This document shows positions 57,401 to 64,000 of a stretch of DNA of 64,000 nt, piece after piece. How positions within the stretch are numbered: the first letter of the stretch is position 1; each line of letters begins with the position of its first letter. The notes under the pieces were generated by a model that saw only the letters and a list, made by a program, of their open reading frames with translations, was not told the origin of the DNA and ran no database searches. The translations under genes were made by a program, and so were the position numbers. Where the stretch lies: assembly GCF_018446385.1 (NCBI RefSeq), contig NC_056000.1, positions 31,760,011 through 31,824,010 of the forward strand, given 5' to 3'. This DNA comes from Zingiber officinale. Lineage: Eukaryota > Streptophyta > Magnoliopsida > Zingiberales > Zingiberaceae.

Positions 57401-59282
57401 ATGGAAGTGGAAGCCATCCATGGGGACATCCTACTCCTGAATATCTTGATCAGGTTGATATTACTCATCTATATGAAATTTTACTGTTTCGATGTTTTTT
57501 TTTTCTCTAGGAAATTTTCCTTACAATAGTAGTTCACATGTAGATGGAGTTGTGTTCTGTGTTGATAGTGGAAGTTCATAAATTAGATTCATTGCTCTCT
57601 TTAAAATTTATATAATTGAAATAAAAATGTAAATCTACAGTGTATAAAAGACCACAAGACATAAATGATGTCTTACAATTTGCTCCTGAAATATTTTTAT
57701 GCACTGAGTATTCACAGATATTTGCCATTATTTTCTTTCTCAGCGAAGGTTTTATGAGGCTCGAGCGGATGATGGGCTGCTCGAGATATTCGGAATGAAG
57801 CAAGGATGGCATGCTTCCATGGTTATGGTGGAAATTATCTCTGCTGTACACATTGCTCAAGTACCATTTTTGTCTCAACCATTTAAACTGTCACAGCATA
57901 ATGATATTGTTGCTATATATCTGGAATTTCTCATTCCCATTAGGGTTAATGGATCATGAAGCCTTTGCTGCTACTAGCATGTATTTAATTCAATTCTACT
58001 GGATGTGTATTTCCCTAGAAATAAATATCATTTGAGAGCACTGACTGGCACGAATTATTAATATACAGTGCAACAAACTCTTAGCTATCAGTGTAGATTT
58101 AGCTAGGTTAGGTCAGTCTTGGAACTGGAAGAGATTGATATCAGTTAATGCAAACTCTCAGAGTTCTTTGTAATTAAATATGTATTTTTATTTATTACTT
58201 AAATAAATTCAGGCTGGGCTGACAGGTTGCTTTCAGCTTTATATAAAAACCTGAACCCACCTGATTTGAAAAAGAAAAAAAATTCTTAACTAGCATGTTA
58301 GACAGAGTCAAGTTTCCATTTTATATTATATTTCTTAATCATCCCCATGCTTAGCTTACCAACTTGTTCTATTGTCTTTTATCTGTGCGACATCTATAGC
58401 TGTTATTTCTTGTTTGCCAAAGGTAAGATCTTGGATAGTGTTAAATAATTATTTAATTGTTGGAAAAATATTCAGGGTGTGACTTGAAATAATTGAGATT
58501 TATGTGTTATTTATTGCTGTCATAACAAGTGAAAGGGCCAATTGGAGTTGTGATACCAATCACTTTCTAAGTTGGAATATGTAGCTATTCCTTTTCTACC
58601 TAAAACACTTTTACATCATGCAGCAGTCATATATTAGTTTTACAATTTCATTTTGGTCAGTCATGAGTGCATACAAAATGTTGTTGTACAATTATGATCC
58701 ACGAAGGATGAGGAAACTGAGTGATCTGGATGAAAATAAGATAGGTTCTTATCATGAAAGTAGGAAGTTGTGGACAAGTGTGATTCATAATTCACAATTT
58801 AAGTTTCATATACCAAACCAAGCACTTTATTACCAAGTTGAATTTACATGATCATCTCTCTGCCACCTGAAATTCTTGGGATGTTGTGTGGTAAACACTA
58901 AGCATTAGTGTTTTGTTTCTCTATTATGTTTGCAATTGGCTGTTAGTGACTCCCGAAGGATGATGAACGTGAAAAGTAATACAAGTGAAACCTTTATCAA
59001 GTTTTTGTTGAATTCATTATATATATATATATATATATATGAGATTAAAAATTTATCTGGAAGAAAATTTGCACCTAATCATGGATATGATCTAGAACTC
59101 CATCTAACAAACCATTGTAACAGGCTGCTGCTGTCAAGTTGGAATTGCGAGGTGGTGACTGGAACAGAGCTTATTTGCAAACAGACGGAGAGCCATGGAA
59201 ACATCCTTTAAACAGGGAGCACTCCACATTTCTCAAGATAAAGAGGGTTCCCTTTCAATCACGCATGATAAATGGAAAATAG
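24462..59282 (+). CDS. Diacylglycerol kinase, plant cluster II type, complete, 12 exons
   Basis: Exons: 24462..24809, 42756..42878, 43112..43249, 43332..43417, 45553..45640, 47116..47191, 54052..54134, 56030..56100, 56297..56374, 57366..57453, 57744..57860, 59124..59282. All junctions are GT-AG and phases match, giving 1,455 nt and 484 aa with a TAG stop. The enzyme phosphorylates diacylglycerol to phosphatidic acid using ATP, a membrane-lipid signalling step in stress and growth. The catalytic DAGKc domain shows FVNSRSGGRHGP (residues 91-102), the ATP-binding loop GGDGTVGW (160-167) and PLGTGNDLSRSFGW (190-203). The accessory domain shows CFEGVFYNYLSIGMDAQVAYG (about 275-295), SYGSGSHPWG and ELRGGDW. 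No C1 fingers or N-terminal membrane anchor are visible, which fits clusters II/III; length and order resemble Arabidopsis DGK3/4/7. Intron 1 (about 17.9 kb) and intron 6 (about 6.9 kb) are inflated by TEs, yet no exon is damaged. Intron stretches not listed separately hold nothing I recognise. Confidence 0.93.
25197..26853 (-). mobile_element. Solo LTR (Copia-like) with perfect 5-bp TSD, in DGK intron 1
   Basis: The element has TG...CA ends: TGTAGGGATC on the left and ACTAACA on the right (TGTTAG on the minus strand). It is flanked by identical GAAGA at 25192-25196 and 26854-26858. There is no internal region, PBS or polypurine tract, so the full element has been reduced to one LTR by unequal recombination. 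Minus-strand orientation is a guess from TGTTAG start usage and from the ATGCAGCGGAA motif near the opposite end. An ATGTTACTT-type word is repeated near 25545-25620. The perfect TSD makes the boundaries firm. Confidence 0.85.
26880..28627 (-). mobile_element. PIF/Harbinger element carrying ORF1 only
   Basis: Terminal inverted repeats are GAGCATCCACAATGG and (inverted) GGGCATCCACAGTGG, flanked by TTA on both sides (26877-26879, 28628-28630), the hallmark 3-bp target of PIF/Harbinger. The only coding remnant is the Myb/SANT-like ORF1 listed separately; no DDE transposase is present, so it needed help in trans. It starts only 18 bp past the TSD of the neighbouring solo LTR. Confidence 0.85.
27240..28002 (-). 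pseudogene. Harbinger ORF1 (Myb/SANT-like DNA-binding protein), decayed
   Basis: On the minus strand the frame begins PPQDWSAMGSSQFGMSSPYV and includes TTQWPPHSSQ. It runs into RFWSLDEDVVLAKSWTTIS, a SANT-like helix region, then after stops and frameshifts continues LNMWKVNNNNKDFKYMHVWR and LREYEKYIPQ with a Ser-rich linker. This matches the ORF1 protein of plant Harbinger elements, which helps the transposase bind and enter the nucleus. Such proteins are often mislabelled as glutathione S-transferase T3-like or NAM-associated. At least three in-frame stops interrupt it between about 27500 and 27700. Confidence 0.7.
28881..29475. mobile_element. Possible TIR element (MITE-like), type unclear
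   Basis: The left end TTTAAAATTTTGTTCCGTAC and inverted right end TTTAAAATCTTGATCCATAT match over about 20 bp, with weaker similarity further in. The core is GC-rich (28920-29130) with CCTCCGCG and GTCGTGAGGACCTGCGACGTC-like words, unlike its flanks. No convincing TSD was found, so the superfamily is open. Confidence 0.4.
29715..29935 (-). mobile_element. Probable tRNA-derived SINE, minus strand
   Basis: On the minus strand, starting near 29935, GGGCGCTACGGTGCAAC fits the Pol III box A. About 45 nt later GATCGAATCCC fits box B. The body continues to about 29715. TSDs were not identified. The base composition stands out from the AT-rich intron around it. Confidence 0.5.
31925..35382 (+). mobile_element. 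hAT (Ac-like) DNA transposon nested in the RTE LINE
   Basis: Ends are CAATGTTCTAAAAT and (inverted) CACAATTCTAAAAT, flanked by a perfect 8-bp duplication ATCTTTAT at 31917-31924 and 35383-35390. Both subterminal regions are crowded with CTAGGCG/CGCCTAG words (31940-32020 and 35320-35370), the usual arrangement for transposase-binding sites in Ac-like elements. The internal region holds a broken transposase gene on the plus strand. The LINE reading frame is interrupted inside its endonuclease-distal part, so this insertion is younger than the LINE. Confidence 0.9.
32816..35130 (+). pseudogene. hAT transposase (BED finger, DUF659, hAT dimerisation), decayed
   Basis: The start MANNPSSTSF leads to a BED-finger region: DIGWEFEMLIDSKNLDKIKY, CKLCGK-like YKLCGK, and GVYRIKEHI. 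The first finger Cys is replaced (KYKLCGK for KCKLCGK). The RNase H-like core is broken by frameshifts and stops (33170-33720). The usual VTDNA motif reads VIENA, losing a catalytic Asp. Further on, EIFWSSCATHTINLMLE, KLPQYKKVIEQAK, IFIYAHHKILLLMR and RDIVWPGVTKF are well conserved (33717-34028). The C-terminal dimerisation region, around SGCERNWSAFEG and KKRNRLDV, spans 34640-34850. Family assignment is certain; activity is excluded. Confidence 0.85.
35870..36008 (+). repeat. 5' LTR of the nested Copia element
   Basis: About 139 bp ending AAATTACA directly before the TGGTATCAGAGC primer-binding site. It differs from the 3' LTR by a short TATATATG insertion and scattered substitutions, so the element is not recent. 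Confidence 0.7.
38448..39482. mobile_element. Harbinger-like element inserted into the Copia RT domain
   Basis: Ends are GGTGGCGTTTGGTTTAG and (inverted) GGGGGCATTTGGTTTAG, flanked by TGA on both sides (38445-38447, 39483-39485). Removing the element rejoins the Copia frame ...ARLK|VRLIAKG... exactly. Subterminal GGAATGAGAATGA words recur in inverted form at the other end. The middle (about 38640-39290) is GC-richer and contains an unrecognised minus-strand frame starting MAFVPDNFFKPP, possibly captured host DNA. No transposase was found. Confidence 0.75.
40829..40968 (+). repeat. 3' LTR of the nested Copia element
   Basis: About 140 bp beginning TATTAGCTGTATATA after the polypurine tract AGGGGGAG. 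A polyadenylation-like AATAAA sits in the shared TTCAATAAAAGAATG segment. Confidence 0.7.
41213..42162. mobile_element. hAT-like non-autonomous element, copy 2 (0.95 kb)
   Basis: Left end CATAGTTTGCAGAATTAGGA and inverted right end CATAGTTTTCTAGATTGGCT share the CATAGTTT terminus. The 8-bp flank GATAGTAT (41205-41212) repeats as GATAGTAC (42163-42170), one mismatch. Subterminal AGAATCAGTAGAATCGGAATG resembles the GGATCAGTAGGATTG area of the copy at 22401-23300, in the same orientation. It has no coding capacity. It lies just beyond the 5' end of the RTE LINE. Confidence 0.7.
43495..44180 (+). mobile_element. RTE-type LINE 3' fragment in DGK intron 4
   Basis: KWFGHVQRRPVTS, the C-terminal signature of plant RTE-type LINEs, is readable on the plus strand at about 43500-43540. 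Related 3'-tail sequence (CCAATTAATGGGATTATCATG) follows near 44145. It is a 5'-truncated, heavily mutated copy. Confidence 0.6.
43920..44740. repeat. Diverged direct duplication in DGK intron 4
   Basis: A segment of about 350 bp occurs twice: about 43925-44290 and about 44385-44740. Shared landmarks in order are GCCATAA..GAATCTTT, ATATCATGTCTTCTT / GTATCATGTCTTCTT, TGATATC(T/C)AAA(A)GAGAAC, ATAAATTGATTTGATAT and the GTGTAGTT phrase. The second copy includes a degenerate LINE-tail-like CCCATATCATGGATTA. It is probably a tandem duplication of LINE-derived DNA. Confidence 0.6.
46030..46680 (+). mobile_element. Truncated Copia element (LTR, PBS and gag start) in DGK intron 5
   Basis: An LTR-like segment starting TGTTGAGTTAAAACAC, with a TATA-like CTATAAATAGAGG (about 46170), ends at a primer-binding site TGGTATCAAAGC (about 46362). 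A gag start follows: MTSSSFNQPSILLPIFSGEN, then YDYWSIMRKTFFMSQGLWNV, typical of the DUF4219/UBN2 N-terminus of Copia gag. Homology ends after about 300 bp in stops; no pol or second LTR is present. Confidence 0.65.
47684..49060 (+). repeat. 5' LTR with many AATCGATT motifs
   Basis: About 1,377 bp. The first half has repeated phrases of the type GGAAAGTCCTAGCGG..TAGGCGG. The stretch 48190-48620 is dominated by copies of the palindrome AATCGATT and near variants spaced 10-40 bp apart. An AGAACAGCTTGTATGAGGC phrase marks the distal part. It aligns by eye to the 3' LTR along its full length with many substitutions and indels. Confidence 0.85.
49283..50038 (+). pseudogene. Gag of the LTR retrotransposon, decayed, with two CCHC knuckles
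   Basis: The frame from MMNIEQWFVLMVGFEAP reads through KKKWIEEQLQKSEINDKLIK and KDASELWSKLVKLHED, a Copia-type gag core. A first zinc knuckle follows that is damaged: the second Cys is Tyr and the Gly before His is a TGA (CFEYREK*HYKSKC). A second knuckle is intact: CFLCNQKGHYQNQC (about 49940-49980) in a different frame. A frameshift and stop separate the halves, so no functional gag is made. Confidence 0.8.
50302..50472 (-). mobile_element. tRNA-derived SINE (Au-like) with 15-bp TSD
   Basis: Read on the minus strand from 50472: GAAGGGGAGCCTTGGCACAA (box A region), then about 45 nt later GGGTTCGAATCCTGG (box B, near-perfect). The body ends GGCTGCCTTTTTTTT. GAAAAATGCTCAAGG flanks it exactly on both sides (50287-50301 and 50473-50487). 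The head, body and T-rich 3' end match the widespread plant Au SINE as I remember it. It sits inside the gag-only retrotransposon, so it is younger than that element. Confidence 0.85.
52631..53979 (+). repeat. 3' LTR of the gag-only retrotransposon
   Basis: About 1,349 bp, starting directly after the polypurine tract at 52621-52630. It has the same AATCGATT-rich middle (53150-53580) and the same AGAACAGCTTATATAAGAC distal phrase as the 5' LTR, with visible substitutions and a 28-bp net length difference. Confidence 0.85.
59018..59040. repeat. (TA)n microsatellite in DGK intron 11
   Basis: About eleven TA dinucleotides, roughly 80 bp before the acceptor of the last DGK exon. Length polymorphism here could be a useful marker. 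Confidence 0.9.
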
Positions 59283-60770
59283 TATCTCCTCCTGCTTCAG
59301 ACTCCATGAGCCACATCTCAATGGTGACCAGAAGCTCCATTGCATTAGTCACTCTAATCTTGTGATATTCTTTTTGATTTTTTTATCAGACTTCTTGAAG
59401 ATGGAGGAAGTAGCTGATCTTATTGCATATAGGATTGCTCTAATTGATGTGCAGAACTCTAAAAGTGTGATGCAATTTAGCACCAAGGCTCATTCCGGCC
59501 ACTTTTCCCCCAGTCTTTTTGACATGTATCTATGTAAAATAGGTTATGATGCAAATAGTCGCGGCAAGTGCTGGATTGATGAAGAAGACCAGCTAATTTG
59601 CCTACGAACATTGTCCATGTTTGGTATTATTATTTGTTAGAGGATTGTTTTCTGTATTTTCTAATCAAGATGGTGAATTTGGCGTGTCCATATGTGATCG
59701 AAAGTCCCTTTGGGGTTTCAGTATTTACTATGCTAATAAGAATTCGTCTGAAGAAAATAATGGCTAGCTACTGTAGGAATACACCATTTAAACATCCATG
59801 ATTATGTATGTAATCTATTTTATTATCCTATTTAGTTACGAGTCTTTGGAGTGATGTGTGTAAAGCAGTAAATGGATCCGATTCAATAGATCGATTCAGA
59901 GTTGGACCCCAAATGAACTGGCAATTTAGGGTTTATGGTATTTATTTTAAAAAAATATTTTTAATACATATATTCCAATCATAGCTTTTTATTTAATAAT
60001 ATTAATAGTTTAATTTAATATAAATTAATTCATTTATTCTAAATTAAAATTTTTAATATGAGATTATTCTATCTTTAAGTTTTTAATCTGTGTGTTGAAT
60101 TTTTAATACGAGACTATTTTCTTGCTAACTCATTAAATTTATTAATCTTATTTAACTATCTTAATAATAATAATAATTTACTAATTTTTCATCGATATAC
60201 ATCTTAATAATAATAATTATTGATATATAAAATTAATCAAAATATATAACTTATGTGATATATACATCGAATCGTATTAAAATATAATAATATTAATATT
60301 ATATAAAAAATTATTGGTATAAAGCTTCTACTTTTTGGAAACTTAAAAATTAAAAAATAAAAGGAATAAACTTTCGAAGAACAAAATAGAAAATTTAATA
60401 CTAAATAACCACGTACTAACTAGCTTTAGTTCTTTTATATCCTAAGTGGTTAGGTTTATGTCTTTTTTATATTTTTGATATTTGTTAATATTTTTGAAAG
60501 TTGAAGGAGCATAAATGTAGGATGATTCTAGCACCAATAATAAATTCACATTGCAAGCACCTTCCTTACGAAAGAGTCATCCTATTCATTTATTTGAATT
60601 ATATTTATTTGACTGAGATTCTCATAGTCAAATCCTTCTGGACTTTGATTTCCAGTTCGTGGGTGGATTAAGAAAATTGAAACATATAGGGGGCAAATGT
60701 GAAGTTTATCCTGAAGCGGTGTATCAATTAGGGTTTTACAGTTTACTCGCCTACCTGGTCGGACGGCGCG
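59283..60770. other. DGK 3' region and AT-rich intergenic DNA
   Basis: 59283-59830 is probably 3' UTR; a further open frame there has no recognised domain. From 59900 to 60650 the sequence is extremely AT-rich with A/T homopolymers and no coding signal. The last 50 bp rise in GC toward the mTERF pseudogene start. Confidence 0.45.
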
Positions 60771-61896
60771 ATGCTTCGCTCACTGGTCCGCCGCCATGCT
60801 CTCCCTCCGTCGACGCCACTCCTTTGCGTCCTCTTCTCCACCGGCACTTCCGTATCCTCCTCAGGCGTCACCGCTTCTCCCGATCCCCACTTCATGGTCG
60901 AGTACCTGATGAATACATGCGGGTTCTCCGCCGACGTTGCTTCCAAGGTCTCTAAGTTGCTCCCTCGTATACTAGTATTCAGTCCACCGAGAAGGCCGAC
61001 GCCGTTCTTGGAATCTTCAGATCTCAGGGCCTTGATGGTGCTAATCTGAGAAGGATAATAGCTTGGAAACCAGGATTGCTCGGCCGGGATGTGGAGACGA
61101 ACCTCGCTCCAAAGTTTAAATTTTTGCGCGACATGGGATTATCTGAGTCCGACATCATCGTTATCGTTCGGCGGAACCCTATTGTTATTGCCTTCAACTG
61201 CGAGAACGCGCTTCTCCCCCGATTTAAGGTTTGGGAAAGTTCATTTGGATCTAAGGAGATCCTCCTCAAGAATCTCCGAAGGAGGAGTTGGTTTTTTAGC
61301 AGCAACATTGACAATGTAGTGCGCCCTAACATTAACTTCTTACGGGATGAATGTGGTATTCCTGAAGACCGGGTTTCTCTTGTCATTAAAAGGGATCCCG
61401 GCTTCATTGCTCAGAACCCAGATACCATCTGAGCTCTGGTAGATAGAACTGACGGGCTTGGAGTTCCCTGAGAATCTTTGATATTCCTCTGGATCCTTGA
61501 TGTGCTGCACAAGATCAGGAGGGAAAAATTTGAGGCCCATGTCAAGATCATGAACAGCTTTTGTTGGTCGAACTCGGATTTCTTTGCTGCAGTCAAGAAA
61601 TATCCAACTTTTTTATGGCTTTCCACAGAGGTGTTGCATCGAAAGATGGAGTTTTTAGTTAAGGATGTTGGAATGTCTCGCCTTTAGACATTGCTAAGCA
61701 GGCAGTGTTTTTACTATTAAGTTTGGAAAAGTGGTTAATTCCTAGATTTCATGTGATGGAGATTTTAAAATCTTAAGGGTTATGGACTACACATAAGAAG
61801 TTATCAATGTTTTTCTCATTGCCGGGACCAAAATTTTTGCAGAAGTATGTGCTCCCTTACAAAGATAAATTACCCAAACTGCATGAAGTCTTGTGA
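60771..61896 (+). pseudogene. mTERF-family protein, full-length but frameshifted copy
   Basis: It starts MLRSLVRRHALPPSTPLL, an Arg/Ser-rich organelle-targeting-like leader, then FMVEYLMNTCGFSADVASKV. A frameshift near 60980 is needed to continue as STEKADAVLGIFRSQGLDGA and GRDVETNLAPKFKFLRDMG, followed by mTERF helical repeats (FKVWESSFGSKEILLKNL; NINFLRDECGIPEDRVSLVI). TGA stops occur at about 61430-61432 and 61469-61471. A second frameshift near 61680 and an in-frame TAA follow, and the tail ends FLQKYVLPYKDKLPKLHEVL with TGA at 61894-61896. Intact mTERFs are mitochondrial or chloroplast nucleic-acid-binding proteins controlling organelle transcription and splicing. The monocot family is often expanded in tandem, and this copy is dead unless sequencing errors explain all lesions. 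Confidence 0.8.
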
Positions 61897-62709
61897 CTGT
61901 TTGAGCTGTAGTTGAGTTTGAGAGGAATATCCAACTGAGGTTTATTTGGGTATGAGTTTCTTTTCTGGATAAGCAAAGATATTGAACCAATCATGTTCTA
62001 GTTTCTGATATGGTTTACTTGTTACTCTCCTGGTCAGCCAACTATGAATGTAATTGCTAATATAAACATGAGGATGCTAGTTTTTTTCCAAATTTCTTTT
62101 CTAGTAACTGATTGACTTGCAAAGCACTTATTTTAGGAAGTTATCAGTTGAACTCCTCGCAATGTAAAAGACATTGTGTATTTTAAAATGTAAAAAAAAA
62201 ATTATTTTGTTTTCCTTTTTTTTTTCTTCCAGCAATGTTTGATTCATGTTGTGTGGTACAGTGATATCTGCAAAGGTTAGTGAGAAATCACGTTCCTTAT
62301 ATTCTAGTTAGAAGCTTCTTTGTTCGAGTTTCATTGAAAGTTTCACTCTTTTTATGTGAACAGAGTCTGTCACCTACTTAAATTTTCTTGTTTGTTAACA
62401 CAAAAATTGCAAAGTCATTTCTGCATGTGGTCAATTATAATTTTTTTTTTTTTGATAATCCAAATATCCTCTTCGAAGGCTGATTACAAATTCTTACATA
62501 TATGTGAAGTATTGTTTGCCTGTGATTCTTCTTGTATAGTAATTTGAATAGTAAAGTGATCATAAAGGTCTTATACTACTATATATATGGTTGTTCTTAA
62601 AAGTAGCCGGGGCAATCGCCAAGGTAGCTTTGGTAGGTGACTACATCTCATACTTGTTTTACCTCTTATTGTTTAAATTCTCAAAAGTATCTCGTTTTAC
62701 CTCTTATTT
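61897..62709. other. Spacer between mTERF copies, no gene recognised
   Basis: AT-rich, with T runs near 62200-62230 and 62440. No open frame carries a recognisable domain. It may contain the remnants of the first copy's 3' UTR. Confidence 0.45.
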
Positions 62710-63440
62710 ATAAGTTAGTCTCAGAAAGATAATATCTTGGAGGCCAGGAATGCTCGGCTGTGATGTGGAGACGGACCTTGCTCCAAAGTTCAATTTTTTG
62801 CATGACATGGGGTTATCTGAGTTTAATGCAGTCAATGTCGTTATGCGGCACCACATCATTCTTTCCCTCAACGTCCAGAACATGTTTCTCCCCAAGTTGA
62901 AGGTTTGGGAAAGTCTTTTTGGATCCAGGGAGATCCTCCTCAAGAATCTCTGGAGCTGTAATAGGTTTATGAGCAACAGCATTGAGAATGTGGCATTTCC
63001 TAACTTGAACTTCTTACGGGATGAATGTCGCATTCCTGAAGATTGGATTCTCTGGTTCTTAAAAGGCAACCCAGCTTCTTCTTGCAGAAACCAGATTCCC
63101 TCCGGGCTTTGGTAGATGGAGTTGAGGGGATCGGAATTGCTGGGGGATCTGAGATGTTCCTCTCGATCCTTGATGTGTTGCACAAGGCCAGCAGGGAAAA
63201 ATTCGAGGCCCATGTCAAGCTCATGAATAGTTTTGGTTGGACGTACTCAGGTTTGGTTGATGCAATAAAAAAATATTCATTTTTTTTATGGTTTTCCACA
63301 GAGATATTGCAGAGAAAGATAGGATTTTTAGTCAAGGATTTTGGAATGGCACCTTTAGACATTGCTAAGCAGTCAGTGTTTTTACAATTAAGTTTGGAAA
63401 AGAGGTTAATTCCTGGATTTCATGTGAAGGTGGTTGATCC
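62710..63440 (+). pseudogene. mTERF-family protein, N-terminally truncated tandem copy
   Basis: Homology to the first copy begins at LRKIISWRPGMLGCDVETDL, so the leader and first repeat (about 85-100 residues) are missing. It continues KFNFLHDMGLSEFN, LKVWESLFGSREILLKNLW and NLNFLRDECRIPEDWILWFL. After a frameshift near 63090 it resumes DSLRALVDGVEGIG, SILDVLHKASREKFEAHVKL and DFGMAPLDIAKQSVFLQLSL. At 63441 the gene is cut by an LTR, removing the C-terminal tail seen in copy one. The pair differs by scattered substitutions throughout, so the duplication is not recent. Confidence 0.8.
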
Positions 63441-64000
63441 TGTCCGAACCAAGAGTCAGCGGACGCTGGGCACGTGGCGCTCTCTGCTGGATCCTCGAGT
63501 ACTCCGGCGAACCTGCAACAAAACCGAGCCGGGAGGGGTGTCCCGGCGACGGTCCTCCGACGCTCAAGTCAAGCGAGGAATGACAAGAAGGTAGCTCAAG
63601 ATGAAGACGTGTATACCTCCGGTGAAGAAATGGAGACCTTATATAGACCCCTCGAAGAAGCCTGGGCGCGCCAATCAAAGCAGCCACCTGCATTTGACCA
63701 TGCCCAGACATGGGTCTGTCAGAAGGGCCATGCCCAGATATGGACCCGTCAGAAAAGGCGTCCATGAGGTCATACTGCTACTGTATCAACCTTTCCATGA
63801 TGTGACGGCAAGATCCTCCATCGTGCGATCTTATGTACGGCCTAATCATCAGACATGCTTCTGCCGATATTCCATATCCCGAGCCGAGCGCATAGGCCGC
63901 TCGGCCGCCTTTTTCTCCCCTCGCCCTTATTTTGTCCGGGCGGGTTGCCCGCTCGGCTCTTTGGCCCCTGCCGTTCGGGCTCCCGGTCGGCCCTTCGATC
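63441..64000 (+). mobile_element. GC-rich LTR (probable Gypsy-type), running off the window
   Basis: It starts TGTCCGAACCAAGAGTC exactly where mTERF homology ends. It contains CTTATATAGACC (TATA) at about 63637 and, near the window end, GCTCGGCCGCC and CGGGCGGGTTGCCCGCTCGG palindromic phrases. The order of landmarks parallels the LTR at 21364-22208. The open frames across it are composition artefacts. Confidence 0.65.

Noticed and set aside
63406..63765. Frames of 119-183 codons across 63043-63767
   Set aside because: They run from mTERF pseudogene sequence into LTR sequence and represent no single protein.
1..64000. CRISPR arrays, rRNA genes, functional tRNAs, bacterial or phage systems
   Set aside because: No regularly spaced repeat/spacer pattern, no rRNA-like conserved blocks, and tRNA-like boxes occur only within SINE-type sequences.

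Overview
This is a plant nuclear window, almost certainly from a monocot. The exons belong to plant-type gene families, introns follow GT-AG rules, long AT-rich stretches separate the genes, and transposable elements (TEs) fill much of the rest. GC-rich LTR pieces carrying GCTCGGCCGAGC-like palindromes (21.4-22.2 kb and 63.4 kb to the end) make me think of Zingiberales/Zingiberaceae. That is inference from memory, not a database match.

Layout. 0-11.5 kb: two internal exons of a PP2C phosphatase (minus), a 5'-truncated UDP-glucuronate 4-epimerase piece (plus), a small single-exon atypical bHLH gene (minus, 4.2-4.45 kb), gene-poor DNA, and an unrecognised spliced small ORF near 10 kb. 11.7-15.4 kb: a complete seven-exon SLC35D/UTR7-like nucleotide-sugar transporter (minus, 324 aa), reconstructed exon by exon. 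15.8-24.4 kb: repeats, namely a Mutator-like MITE, an L1-type LINE split by an LTR, a GC-rich LTR piece, a hAT-like element and a SINE-like remnant.

24.46-59.28 kb: one complete twelve-exon diacylglycerol kinase gene (plus, 484 aa, plant cluster II type) spread over 34.8 kb. Intron 1 is about 17.9 kb and holds a solo LTR with a perfect target-site duplication (TSD), a PIF/Harbinger element, SINE- and MITE-like pieces, and an antisense RTE-type LINE. That LINE contains a hAT transposon and a Copia element, and the Copia element is itself split by a Harbinger-like element. A hAT-like element lies just after the LINE. Intron 6 holds a 6.3-kb gag-only, Sirevirus-like LTR retrotransposon with a SINE inside it. 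Every exon junction of the kinase keeps the reading frame, so the host gene looks functional despite this load.

60.7-64 kb: two tandem mTERF-family pseudogenes. The second lacks its N-terminus and is cut off by an LTR that runs off the window.

The genes form no operon or pathway. The main biological interest is the intact DGK gene with its datable nested insertions. I saw no rRNA, functional tRNA, CRISPR array or defence-like novel system.
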